Origin: Hyphomicrobiales bacterium
GTDB lineage: Bacteria > Pseudomonadota > Alphaproteobacteria > Rhizobiales > RI-29
Length of the DNA stretch: 47,236 bases
Assembly (NCBI GenBank): GCA_016125495.1
Contig: WGLQ01000017.1
Span: forward strand, 1 to 47,236
Direction: 5' to 3'
A program made the translations under genes and the position numbers. Positions 16,653-25,873 of the stretch are shown here, one piece after another (the stretch's first letter is position 1; every line of letters starts with the position of its first letter). The notes under the pieces are model-generated. The model was not told the DNA's origin. It did no database searches and worked only from the letters and a program-made list of their open reading frames with translations.

Positions 16653-16676
16653 GGAGCGGGTGAAGGATATCGAACC
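16653..16676 (-). repeat. Partial copy of the tRNA-Gly 3' end (att-like remnant)
   Basis: This stretch matches the T-arm and acceptor 3' half of the adjacent tRNA-Gly at 22 of 24 positions, in the same orientation. Integrative elements that recombine at tRNA 3' ends leave such copies. The distance to the intact gene is only about 160 bases, so any element was lost or was very small. Confidence 0.55.
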
Positions 16677-16681
16677 GCGCC

Positions 16682-16741
16682 GCACACCGGCTTGCCGCGT
16701 GTGCGCCAAGCGAAGCACACCGGCTTGCCGCGTGTGCGCCA
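16682..16741. repeat. Two-copy tandem repeat, 33-bp period
   Basis: A 27-base unit occurs twice identically (16682-16708 and 16715-16741), separated by six bases. Each unit carries GCACAC and GTGTGC arms able to form a small hairpin. It lies between the tRNA-Gly partial copy and the intact tRNA-Gly, in the presumed upstream region of the protease gene. Confidence 0.8.
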
Positions 16742-16810
16742 GGCAAAGAATCGAGTGTTCGATCGAGGCGACCGCCGAAGGGGCTACGCGGCCTCGACAA
16801 TCGGTGCGCT

Positions 16811-16884
16811 TGGAGCGGGTGAAGGGAATCGAACCCTCGTCGTAAGCTTGGAAGGCTTCTGCTCTACCATTGAGCTACACCCGC
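16811..16884 (-). tRNA. tRNA-Gly (UCC anticodon)
   Basis: Minus-strand cloverleaf: acceptor GCGGGTG pairing with CACCCGC, D-arm GCTCAATGGTAGAGC, anticodon loop CTTCCAA with anticodon TCC, T-arm GAGGGTTCGATTCCCTT, and the CCA end encoded in the genome. All stems pair. A partial copy of its 3' end lies downstream. Confidence 0.95.
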
Positions 16885-16919
16885 CCATCGAGGTCCGGCG
16901 CTCGCCTCACCGATGGGTC

Positions 16920-16952
16920 GCACCCCCGCTGGTTCGTCCGCAGCGGGGGTGC
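16920..16952. terminator. Strong hairpin between tRNA-Gly and the YbjN-like gene
   Basis: A perfect 12-bp stem GCACCCCCGCTG/CAGCGGGGGTGC has a nine-base loop and is followed on the plus strand by CATTTT. Nothing obvious is transcribed into it from the left. It more probably ends or punctuates minus-strand transcription from the YbjN-like gene, although a U-tract is lacking in that direction. Confidence 0.5.
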
Positions 16953-17075
16953 CATTTTCTGCATCGCGGCACACCGAACTCGCCCACCCTTTCGGGTAGC
17001 GGAACCCCGGCCGCCGCTAAGTCTCATCGATCGCACTCTTGTCGGCCGCCTCGACCGAGAGCAGCCGACAACCGA

Positions 17076-17540
17076 CTACTTCAAGCAGTCGATATCGCGA
17101 TCCTCCTCGATCAGTATCGGGCGCACTTCATCGAACATGTCCATGAAAGCAGCGAACCGGGTACGATCATACGGCGGCTGATACCATGCTTCGAGAGCGA
17201 GATCGCCATCCTTGTCGATATAGGCCCGCACCGACGTGATGCGCGCATTCACCTTGTTCACGACCTCCAGGCACGTGAGGCGATCGGACTTCATCTTGTC
17301 GGCGCCAGTTATGTAGCCCTGGGCGAGCAGACCACCGCGCAGCTTGTAGAGGCCGAAGTTGTATTTGACCGGATGCTTCACCGACAGCCGGTCATCGGTC
17401 TCGGTCACCTCGTAGCCCGAGAACTCGAGATGGGTCTTGTAGGCCTCGGCCTCATCCGGCTTGTCCGCGAGAGCGGGCCCGCTGGCAGCCAGTGCGAAGG
17501 CCGCGCAAGCGACCGCGAGTGATCTGCAGTTTGTCAGCAT
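17076..17540 (-). CDS. Small secreted protein, YbjN-like fold
   Basis: 154-residue protein with a signal peptide (residues 1-26, cleavage near ALA-DKP), so periplasmic. The mature part has the alternating pattern seen in YbjN-type proteins: a GYEVTETDDRLSVKH strand region, a central helix, a VNARITSVRAYIDKDGDLALEAWY strand pair and a C-terminal helix FAAFMDMFDEVRPIL. No catalytic motif is visible. It sits between tRNA-Gly and tRNA-Tyr on the same strand. Family assignment is moderate; function is unknown. Confidence 0.65.
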   Translation of the reverse strand: MLTNCRSLAVACAAFALAASGPALADKPDEAEAYKTHLEFSGYEVTETDDRLSVKHPVKYNFGLYKLRGGLLAQGYITGADKMKSDRLTCLEVVNKVNARITSVRAYIDKDGDLALEAWYQPPYDRTRFAAFMDMFDEVRPILIEEDRDIDCLK

Positions 17541-17764
17541 GGGAATCGCCGTCCTATGATCGATGTCTTCCTTCCCCAGGGTCGGACACTAGTCCATCGA
17601 ACTGTCAAGTGGAAGGGCCGCACGCGCCATTCGGTCGATGAGCTTGGGATGGTGTGCCTGGCCGGACAGCCGGAGCGACTCGGGCTGCTGCTGCTCGCTT
17701 GGCGGCGAATGCGCCCGCGCCGGAGCAACGCGTTGTCGCAAAAGAGCAATTCGCTGACCGGTCC

Positions 17765-17849
17765 TGGTGGAGGGGGCTGGATTCGAACCAGCGTAGGCTG
17801 AGCCAACGGATTTACAGTCCGTCCCCTTTAACCACTCGGGCACCCCTCC
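17765..17849 (-). tRNA. tRNA-Tyr (GUA anticodon)
   Basis: Minus-strand class II tRNA: acceptor GGAGGGG pairing with CCCCTCC, D-arm GCCCGAGTGGTTAAAGGG, anticodon loop with GTA in GGACTGTAAATCC, a long variable arm, T-arm GCTGGTTCGAATCCAGC and an encoded CCA end. Length and long variable arm fit tRNA-Tyr. Confidence 0.95.
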
Positions 17850-18155
17850 AGGCACCGGCACTGGCCGCGCACGCGAGCCCAGAAGGCGAGCGTCCGGCCT
17901 TCTCGCGTCATGCCGCCGCCCGTCAATGGAATGGCGAGACGGCGGCACGGCGCCGCCATGCGATCACAATGGCGTGCGGAGGCTGTCTTATGAGGAGCGC
18001 CGCGCGGTGTGTCAACTCCCGGCCACGGCCTGGGCGCGCGCGGCGCGATACCCGATCCGGTGCCATCGAGGCTCGGCGCGGCGTCCGGCCCGACCGATTG
18101 ACAGTGTGCGTCCGACAGTTCCAAGTGCGGCGGTCGATGAAGGAGCCTACCGACC
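17850..18155. other. Intergenic region
   Basis: About 305 GC-rich bases between tRNA-Tyr and the NIF-type HAD gene. It should contain promoters for both. A TTGACG lies on the minus strand at 17926-17921, but no matching -10 is convincing. No gene is supported. Confidence 0.4.
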
Positions 18156-18620
18156 TTGCAACCACCTCCGAACGTTCTCGCGCTCGACCTCGAAGGCACG
18201 CTCATTTCCAATGCCATGAGCTGCTTTGCCCGCCCGAGGCTCCACGCCTTCCTTTCCGCCTGCGACCGGCTCTTTGCACGGGTCGTGCTCTTTACGGCGG
18301 TGAGCGAACACCGCGTGCGGGCGATCACCGAGGTCCTGGTGGCGGAAGGCTCGGCCCCCGCAACGCTGGCGAGCGCGGAAATCGTCGCCTGGCGGGGGCC
18401 GCTGAAGGACCTGCGCTTCATCGAAGGCGCCGACCCGGCGCGCTGCCTCATCGTCGATGATCTCGAGAGCTACATCGCCGCGAGCCAGAAGGATCGCTGG
18501 ATCGCCATCGCGCCCTATGCGCCACCCTACGGCGATGAAGACCGGGAACTGGCGCGCGTCTACGCCATTCTGGCGAGCCGCGTTGGACGGGCGGACGATG
18601 AGGGCCCGCCGATCGTCTAG
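18156..18620 (+). CDS. NIF-type HAD family phosphatase
   Basis: 154-residue HAD-superfamily protein of the NLI-interacting-factor (FCP1-like) type. Motif I is ALDLEGTLIS, so the usual second aspartate of DxDGT is glutamate (Asp11, Glu13). Motif II is VVLFTAVSEHR, a lysine is in GPLKDLRF, and motif IV is CLIVDDLESY. This DLEGT variant appears typical of a small bacterial NIF family as I remember it. There is no cap domain. Translation probably starts at TTG, since AAGGAG lies 11 bases upstream and no ATG fits. Likely a cytosolic phosphatase of unknown substrate; it stands alone. Confidence 0.78.
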   Translation: MQPPPNVLALDLEGTLISNAMSCFARPRLHAFLSACDRLFARVVLFTAVSEHRVRAITEVLVAEGSAPATLASAEIVAWRGPLKDLRFIEGADPARCLIVDDLESYIAASQKDRWIAIAPYAPPYGDEDRELARVYAILASRVGRADDEGPPIV

Positions 18621-18869
18621 GCGAGAGGACCTGGCGGCGACACTAGGATCGGCACATGCGAGATGCTCATCTCGGCAGAGGCGCAGCGTCGTAGCGCAAG
18701 CCTCGTGACGGCGAACGTGCGCTAATTCTCCCTCGTGGCCGGCTCGCTCGTCGAGAACCAGCTGGTGGGGTGAACACGGCGGAGCAACCAACCAGCGCCA
18801 GCAATCAGGGCTCACACCCCTCGCCCCATTTTAAGTTGGATTGCGCAGCCTCTTTCAATCAAAGGCGAA

Positions 18870-19379
18870 TCACGGGCGGTTGGAACGCCAAGCCAACTCA
18901 AACTCGCGAGGCCACGCCGCTGTGAACGTCACTGCAAATGCACCAACGACACAAAACTTCTGCCTTAATGACAGCTCGCCGTAACTGTGCTCAATTTTAT
19001 CCAACCTGATTAACAGGCTGGATTTGGGTGCACGACCCTGAGTCGCTTCGCGACAAATGTTTTCAAGCTTCGATATTTCATCTGCAGAAAATTCTTCCTT
19101 GTCTCGATGAACGAACTCATTGCGAATTTTATTGAATTCCAATAGGAGGTCTAGGCGAGGGCCAGAGATGCCCAACGCTCGGAAGAACGACAATTTCTGC
19201 CCTACCCATTTTGCCCCAAGCTCTTCTGGTTTTGGAAACCACTGCGCCAAGCCTTAGTCTAAAACTCTGTCAATCTCGTATTGCATTCGCACGACAGCAC
19301 CGACGTCGTCAGCACTGTCGAAGGCTCGAGCAATTCTCTTTGTATCGATGTCGTGATCGATGATTATGACGTCTGACAA
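18870..19379 (-). pseudogene. MltR/HEPN-like protein gene interrupted by an in-frame stop
   Basis: Two consecutive frames in the same phase form one 169-residue product interrupted only by TAA at 19256-19254 (codon 42). The first part (TTG start with GGAGG seven bases upstream) contains ARAFDSADDVGAVVRMQYEIDRVLD; after the stop it continues GLAQWFPKPEELG and ALGISGPRLDLLLEFNKIRNEFVH. The layout matches MltR-type/DUF4145-like helical proteins, and RNEFVH is an RX4H motif of HEPN type. A GAA-to-TAA change would explain the stop. The region is clearly AT-richer than its neighbours, suggesting acquisition. A TTG two codons after the stop could permit reinitiation, so a split but functional pair is possible. 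Confidence 0.6.
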
Positions 19380-19393
19380 CTTTCGCCTCCCCC

Positions 19394-19497
19394 CGACCCG
19401 AGCAACGCGCCCCCCATCTTCCCGCGCCCGGCGGCCGACTCCCCTCGACCCGAGCAATACACCCTCCATCTCCCCGCGCCCGGCGGCCGGCTCCCCG
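19394..19497. repeat. Two imperfect 52-bp tandem repeats
   Basis: Two units starting CGACCCGAGCAA (19394 and 19446) are similar over their whole length and share CCCGCGCCCGGCGGCCG. They lie between the MltR-like pseudogene start and the pccB stop. The second unit overlaps a long hairpin. The look is that of a REP-like intergenic element. Confidence 0.65.
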
Positions 19498-19516
19498 CAG
19501 GGGAGTCGCCGGGCGC
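19476..19516. terminator. Long GC-rich hairpin after pccB
   Basis: Arms GCGCCCGGCG and CGCCGGGCGC, with inner CTCCCC/GGGGAG around a three-base loop, form a nearly continuous stem just past the pccB stop. No T tract follows in either direction, so it could stabilise mRNA ends or act with Rho rather than be a classical terminator. Confidence 0.5.
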
Positions 19517-19519
19517 AAA

Positions 19520-21052
<1,533 letters not shown>

Positions 21053-21146
21053 GGACCCCTCCACGCTCGGACTTCCGCTGGATGCGGGCCTTAGCACGAG
21101 GCGCTGCGGCATGGCCACGCGAACTTGCGGATGAGCGGGCGCAGCC

Positions 21147-21530
21147 TCAGGTGTCGCCGTTGCGGGGCATGGCGCGAGCCCCCTCGAAGAGGCGGGCCTG
21201 CGCCGCTACGATCCGTCCCAGCAAGAACGAGGGTGTCAGTCCAATGGCCAGGAACAGTGCAACCGTCTCGGTGCCGGCACCATAGTGGTCTGACAGCTCG
21301 ACGAGGAGGAAGAACAGCAGCATGTAGAACCCGAACGCCAAGCCCTGCCAGAGCCAGTAGCGCCAGCCCATGACCTCCATCGTCGCGTGCGCCAGTTCGG
21401 TGCGCACCGTAGCCGGCCAGCGACGAACCATCCAGCGTGCCAGCACCATCCAAAGGAAGCCAGAGGCCAACGCCGTCAGCACAATCCTCGCGAGGTGGAG
21501 GTTGTCGATCCAGGGCAGAAATCGATCCAT
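21147..21530 (-). CDS. Hypothetical small integral membrane protein
   Basis: 127 residues with three predicted membrane helices (about 13-35, 57-79 and 88-112) and basic residues between the first two (RWMVRRWP). No motif or family is recognised. The ATG follows GGAGG at ideal spacing, so it is very likely expressed. It lies between the Rieske oxygenase and pccB genes in the same direction, 94 bases before pccB. Confidence 0.65.
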   Translation of the reverse strand: MDRFLPWIDNLHLARIVLTALASGFLWMVLARWMVRRWPATVRTELAHATMEVMGWRYWLWQGLAFGFYMLLFFLLVELSDHYGAGTETVALFLAIGLTPSFLLGRIVAAQARLFEGARAMPRNGDT

Positions 21531-21648
21531 CACGGTTCCTCCGCACTCCGGTCCATGCGACTGAGCAGCCGTCCGGTGCTGCGTGCCCAACACCCCCAAC
21601 CGCGCAGTCCAAGTCCACAACCGCCCGGCTCCGCCGTCAATGGTGAAC

Positions 21649-22656
21649 TCACACGCTGTTCAGCGCCTCGGCCACCTTGCGCTGGAAGTAGGCAACGCCC
21701 TGCTCGTGGCGCGGCGAAAGCGGGCCGGCCGTATAGTTACCGGCGGCGTAGTTGCGGTGGGTGTCGAGGCAGACGCCATAGTCCTCGTGGACGACCGCCA
21801 GGTTGCTCGCGACGGTGCGGGCCCGCGCCTCGGCCCCCGCATCCGACGTGTCGGCGAAGTAGAAGTGGTAGTGCTGCGAGGTCCGCCCGGGGCCTTCCGG
21901 GTCGATCCGGCTCGTGTTCATGCCGCCATCGAAGAGCGAGAGCGTCCAGTTCGGCCACATCCAGAGCCACTTGCCGCGATAAAAGAGCCCGTCGCGGGGC
22001 GGCGCCGTCATGCGCACGTAACCCCGGTGCGCGGTCGTGCGGAATTCCTCGAAGTCGATCGCCTTGAAGAAGGCGGGATGAACGCCGGGGATATGATAGC
22101 CCTCGACGAAATTGTCCGTGTAGATCTTCCAGTTGGCATCGAAGACGACGCTCTCGGCAGCACTCGCAAGATAGCTCTCGATCGGCTCGTCCGCGAGTTC
22201 CTCGACCACCTCGCCGAGCTGGTCGAGGAGGCCTTCGGCCGGATCGATCGCCGCGAACAGCAGGCCTCGCCAAATGGCGACCGAAACCTTCTCCAGCGGC
22301 CAATCCTCCTTTCGGAAGTCCGGATCGTCACCGAACCAGGGCGCATTGGCCAACTGGCCCCGGTCGTCGAACAGCCATTGGTGATAGGGACATCGCAGCC
22401 CCGCGCACCGGCCAGCCCCGTCGGCGACGAGCCGGGCTCCGCGATGTCGGCAGACGTTGAGGAAGCCGCGCAGCTCCCCGTCCCGTCCGCGCAGCACGAC
22501 GACGCCCATACCCGCGATGGTCGCCGCCACGTAGCTCCCCGGCTCGGCCACCGCATTCGCCGGCCCGAGCAATTGCCATGTCCGCTTGAAGATGCTCCGC
22601 CGCTCGGCCTCGTAGGTCGCGGGATCGAAATAGAGGCGTGGCTCGAGATTGCGCAT
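21649..22656 (-). CDS. Rieske non-heme iron oxygenase, alpha subunit
   Basis: 335-residue ring-hydroxylating-type oxygenase. The Rieske [2Fe-2S] ligands are Cys69-x-His71 (VCRHRGARL) and Cys89-x-x-His92 (CPYHQW). The catalytic iron site shows His188 and His193 in DNFVEGYHIPGVHP, with an acidic ligand expected near HEDYG. It is shorter than typical biphenyl-type alpha subunits and closer in size to choline-monooxygenase/demethylase-like single-subunit oxygenases. No beta subunit, ferredoxin or reductase gene adjoins it, so electrons must come from elsewhere. The substrate is unknown. The following gene encodes a small membrane protein. Confidence 0.88.
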   Translation of the reverse strand: MRNLEPRLYFDPATYEAERRSIFKRTWQLLGPANAVAEPGSYVAATIAGMGVVVLRGRDGELRGFLNVCRHRGARLVADGAGRCAGLRCPYHQWLFDDRGQLANAPWFGDDPDFRKEDWPLEKVSVAIWRGLLFAAIDPAEGLLDQLGEVVEELADEPIESYLASAAESVVFDANWKIYTDNFVEGYHIPGVHPAFFKAIDFEEFRTTAHRGYVRMTAPPRDGLFYRGKWLWMWPNWTLSLFDGGMNTSRIDPEGPGRTSQHYHFYFADTSDAGAEARARTVASNLAVVHEDYGVCLDTHRNYAAGNYTAGPLSPRHEQGVAYFQRKVAEALNSV

Positions 22657-22750
22657 GGTCGGGCTCCATGGGGCGGGTTCTGGAGCTGGATGCTAGGCGA
22701 GCCGGCGACCGCGTCCAAGCATCTTGCCGGACAACCCCGCCGCGAAGGCC

Positions 22751-23617
22751 TCAGCGCTCCGGAGCCTTCGTCTGCCCCGCCCCGTCGATACGGGTCGGGC
22801 GATCGAGCAATTCCAGGAAGCGGACCGCCGCCTCGAACTCGGCCGTTCGGAACGCGTGACGCTGCACGGCCAAATCCACCTTGCCCCAGCGCTCACGCTG
22901 CCAGCGCTCGTCCACGTGCGCCACCTCCCAGGCCGCCGACGCGGTCAGGAAGCCGTGCCGCACGGCGAGCGCCAGCCCCACCGAGCCGGTGAGCGTCGTC
23001 ATGTTGTGCAACGCGGTGAGCACATAGGCATCCTCGGCGGCGAGCGCGGAGGCGAGCGCATCGAGCGCGTTGGTTTCCTGCTCGACGTGCGCGACGCCGC
23101 CTGTCGTCACGAGCCTTGCGCCGAAGCGCTCCAGCAGCCAGCCGAGCACCGGATCCCAGGCCGCCCGCTGGCGCTCGACCAGTTCCTCGGGTTCCTCGGC
23201 GCGATAGCACAAGAGGTCACTCGCCCCGAACGACACCATTTCGGCGCGAATTTCGAACTCCCGGCCGGCGACCCGGTCGAGCGCGGTGTTGGCAAGGCGC
23301 GTCGCCTCCATGACCGAGACGTCGATCTCCGCGCCCTGGTCGCGCCATTCCCGCGCGACCGCTTCGGCCATCGCCCGGCTCGGCAGGGCGAGTGCGTTGC
23401 GCATCGGCGTGCGCATGGGCCGCCCGTCGAGCAGCACGGCGAACGCCCCGTTTTCCTCTGCAACGCTCACCGTCTCATAGAAGCGCCGCGGCTTCGGGCG
23501 AGCCTGCCTCGCGGCCTCCAGGGGATTGTTCGGTTTATCGTCGTTGGCGGGTTTCAATATTCGTCTCGCTTGCCTGGAGGTCGTTGCGGCGCCCGCTTTG
23601 CAAACTCTGCGCCGCAC
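22751..23617 (-). CDS. ATP12 family F1-ATPase assembly chaperone
   Basis: 288-residue homologue of the ATP12 chaperone, which in mitochondria binds the F1 alpha subunit during assembly; alphaproteobacteria retain it. Family segments are visible: RPKPRRFYETVSVAEENGAFAVLLDGRPMRTP (residues 39-70), ATRLANTALDRV and MVSFGASDLLCYRAEEP, and the C-terminal part ends around the AHVDERWQRERWG segment. The position after crcB, rluA-like and HAD genes is conserved in many Rhizobiales. The ATG is the first available in frame, 25 bases after the HAD stop. Confidence 0.88.
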   Translation of the reverse strand: MRRRVCKAGAATTSRQARRILKPANDDKPNNPLEAARQARPKPRRFYETVSVAEENGAFAVLLDGRPMRTPMRNALALPSRAMAEAVAREWRDQGAEIDVSVMEATRLANTALDRVAGREFEIRAEMVSFGASDLLCYRAEEPEELVERQRAAWDPVLGWLLERFGARLVTTGGVAHVEQETNALDALASALAAEDAYVLTALHNMTTLTGSVGLALAVRHGFLTASAAWEVAHVDERWQRERWGKVDLAVQRHAFRTAEFEAAVRFLELLDRPTRIDGAGQTKAPER

Positions 23618-23642
23618 GGCCGGGCTCGGAGCGCGATGCCGC

Positions 23643-24344
23643 TCAATCGCGCCCGATGAATTCCTCGATCAACGCCGCGAGCGACGCCACATCGTCGACC
23701 TGATGGTGCGGCTCCTGGCCGGCGAGCGTCACCGCGTCGTGATAGCCCCAGTTGACGGCGACCGCCCCGACGCCCGCGTTTTGCGCCATTTCGACGTCGT
23801 AGGTCGTATCGCCGATCATCAGCGTGCGCGCCCGGACGGCCCCGGTTTCCTGCATTGCCTGATGGATCATATCGGGATGCGGCTTGGATGGCGAGGTGTC
23901 CGCAGTTTGCACCGTCGCGAACACGCCGGCGAGCCGCTCACGCGCGAGGAATGCCCTCACGCCACGGACCGACTTGCCGGTCGCGATACCGAGCCGCACG
24001 TCCGGGCGCCCGGCGAGCGAGAGCAGCAGATCGCGGGTCCCCTCGAACATCGGCTCGGCATGCACGCCCTTGACGCGCGCGGAATGGAACGCGTGCTTGT
24101 AGTGCTCGGCGACCGTCGCGATCACCGTCCGCTGCTCGCCGACGAGCAGCGCGCCGACCGCCTCCTGGAGGCTGAGCCCAACGATCGAGAGAACCCGCTC
24201 GCGGGCCGGCGCGACGCGCCCGACGGCCTCGAATGCCACCCCCATCGCCGCGACGATGGCGTTCTGGCTGTCGATCAGGGTACCGTCACAGTCGAAGATG
24301 ATCAGCCGATCCCCCCGATCCTCGTTGCGCCCGCCCCCCGTCAT
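23643..24344 (-). CDS. HAD-IA family hydrolase (phosphoglycolate phosphatase-like)
   Basis: 233-residue HAD phosphatase with an alpha-helical C1 cap. Motif I is IIFDCDGTLIDSQ, motif II is LGIATGKS, motif III is the Lys in SPSKPHPD, and motif IV is MIGDTTYDVEMAQNAG. It is probably cytosolic and dephosphorylates a small metabolite; relatives include Gph. The ATG at 24344 overlaps the stop of the upstream pseudouridine synthase (TGATG), giving translational coupling. A GTG one codon earlier is possible. Confidence 0.9.
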   Translation of the reverse strand: MTGGGRNEDRGDRLIIFDCDGTLIDSQNAIVAAMGVAFEAVGRVAPARERVLSIVGLSLQEAVGALLVGEQRTVIATVAEHYKHAFHSARVKGVHAEPMFEGTRDLLLSLAGRPDVRLGIATGKSVRGVRAFLARERLAGVFATVQTADTSPSKPHPDMIHQAMQETGAVRARTLMIGDTTYDVEMAQNAGVGAVAVNWGYHDAVTLAGQEPHHQVDDVASLAALIEEFIGRD

Positions 24345-25396
24345 CACCGGCCCTCGTCGATCGCCAACAGTTCGGCCGGCCTGCCGGCATCGAGCCCGAG
24401 CGATTTCCAGGTCTCCAGCATGTGCCCCGACAGCGGCACCTCGACCCGCAGTTTGCGCCCATCCGGCTTGACGATCTCGATGGCGCGCGCGTGCAGGTGC
24501 AGCTTTCGCGCGATCTCGCCCCCGGGATGTGCCTCGCCGCCCCCATACTTGCCGTCGCCGACGATCGGATGTCCGATGCCCGCAAGATGCGCGCGAAGCT
24601 GATGGGTGCGACCGGTGAGTGGGGACAGCGCCAACCAGGAGAGCGAGCGGCCGACCCGTTCGACGACCTTGAGTTCGGTGACGGCGCGCTGTGCCCCGTC
24701 CTCGCCCGGCTCGGCGATCCGCACGCGCTCGTCGCCCGTCCCGCCACGCTTGACGAGCGGCGCATCGATGCGCCCTTCCGAAGGCGTCGGCACGCCGATC
24801 ACCAGGGCCCAGTAGAGTTTGCGGGCCGCCCGCTCCTTGAGCGCCCGCCCGAGCCAGTTGGCCGCCGCGCGAGTACGCGCGAGCAGCATCACGCCGCTCG
24901 TATCCTTGTCGAGCCGGTGCACCAGCCGGGGCCGCTCGGGTGCATCGAACTTCAGCCCGTCGAGCAGCCCATCGAGATGCCGCTTGGTGCCCGAGCCGCC
25001 CTGCACGGCGAGCCCCGCCGGCTTGGCGATCGCGATGACCTCCGCGTCGCGCATGACGACGAGACTGCGAACGAAGGCGCGGTCGGCATCACTGAGAAGC
25101 GCGGCCCCTCGCGCCCGTGGCCCTCGGTCTGTCCCGTTCGCCAGGTCATCGCCGGCCCCGTCCGCGGACGCGCTCGAAGCCGGCCGGCCGGCGCCCGATG
25201 GCGGCACGCGAACGACCTGCCCGGCGGCGAGCCGTGTGTCGGCCTTGACCCGCCCGCCGTCGACGCGGATCTGACCGCCGCGCAAGAGCTTCTGGAGCTG
25301 CACGTGCGTGAACTCCGGAAAACGCGCCTTGAACCACCGATCGAGACGCATGTCGGTCTCGCCAGCCGCCACCGTCACTTGCCGCACGCCGCTCAT
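24344..25396 (-). CDS. RluA-family pseudouridine synthase
   Basis: 350-residue RNA-modifying enzyme that isomerises uridine in 23S rRNA or tRNA. An N-terminal S4 RNA-binding domain (about 16-65, RLDRWFKARFPEFTHVQLQKLLRGGQIRVDG) precedes a catalytic domain with HRLDKDTSGVMLLART; the nucleophile is Asp163. A low-complexity linker (70-98) separates the two. It is most like RluC/RluD. The ATG at 25396 overlaps the crcB stop (ATGA), so it is coupled to crcB. Confidence 0.92.
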   Translation of the reverse strand: MSGVRQVTVAAGETDMRLDRWFKARFPEFTHVQLQKLLRGGQIRVDGGRVKADTRLAAGQVVRVPPSGAGRPASSASADGAGDDLANGTDRGPRARGAALLSDADRAFVRSLVVMRDAEVIAIAKPAGLAVQGGSGTKRHLDGLLDGLKFDAPERPRLVHRLDKDTSGVMLLARTRAAANWLGRALKERAARKLYWALVIGVPTPSEGRIDAPLVKRGGTGDERVRIAEPGEDGAQRAVTELKVVERVGRSLSWLALSPLTGRTHQLRAHLAGIGHPIVGDGKYGGGEAHPGGEIARKLHLHARAIEIVKPDGRKLRVEVPLSGHMLETWKSLGLDAGRPAELLAIDEGR

Positions 25397-25788
25397 AGGC
25401 TGGCCATCTGGCGCGCCAGCGCCAGCCCTGCCACGAGCGCCCCGATCGAGAACAGCACCGAGCACCCGACATAGAGTATCGCCGCCGTCGTCTCCCCGCG
25501 CTGCAACAGATTGACCGCGTCGAGCGAGAACGCCGAAAACGTCGTGAAGCCACCCAGAACACCGGTGGCAACGAAAATCCTCACCGCTTCCAGCTCCTCA
25601 TTCGCCAGCGTGGTCCGGCTCGTCAAATAGCCGATGAGCAGCCCCATGGCGGCCGAGCCGACCACGTTGACCGCGAGCGTCCCCCAGGGAAAGCCGAGCC
25701 CCAAGAGGCGCGCCGCCGCAAGCCCGACCAGATAACGGCCCGTTGCCCCGATGGCGCCGCCGAGCGCAACGAGCGCGATCAACTTCAT
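25393..25788 (-). CDS. crcB: Fluoride efflux channel CrcB (Fluc)
   Basis: 131-residue four-helix membrane protein that works as an antiparallel dimer to export fluoride. The conserved GGAIGATGRY (residues 10-19), the asparagine in GTLAVNVVGS, and TGVLGGFTTFSAFSLD (Phe box and sodium site region) are all present. The ATG beginning MKLIALVALGG is chosen; a GTG six codons earlier is possible and neither has a strong ribosome site. I saw no fluoride riboswitch upstream. It opens the coupled crcB-rluA-HAD-atp12 run. Confidence 0.93.
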   Translation of the reverse strand: MKLIALVALGGAIGATGRYLVGLAAARLLGLGFPWGTLAVNVVGSAAMGLLIGYLTSRTTLANEELEAVRIFVATGVLGGFTTFSAFSLDAVNLLQRGETTAAILYVGCSVLFSIGALVAGLALARQMASL

Positions 25789-25873
25789 CGGCCGGTCATC
25801 CGCCACCCAGCGCTTGCGTGCACGACGGTGCGCTTCACCAGCGATGTCGTCGCCCCTCCCGGCCGGGCCATCG

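Noticed and set aside
16682-16741. CRISPR-like repeat
   Set aside because: Only two copies with a six-base gap and no spacers; a simple tandem duplication fits better.
16618-16845. Short frame ending ...RVKGIEPSS near tRNA-Gly
   Set aside because: This peptide comes from the antisense of the tRNA T-arm and is a well-known annotation artefact.
17828-18451. Minus-strand frame opposite the NIF-type HAD gene
   Set aside because: Runs over the tRNA-Tyr 5' end and antisense to a recognisable HAD protein.
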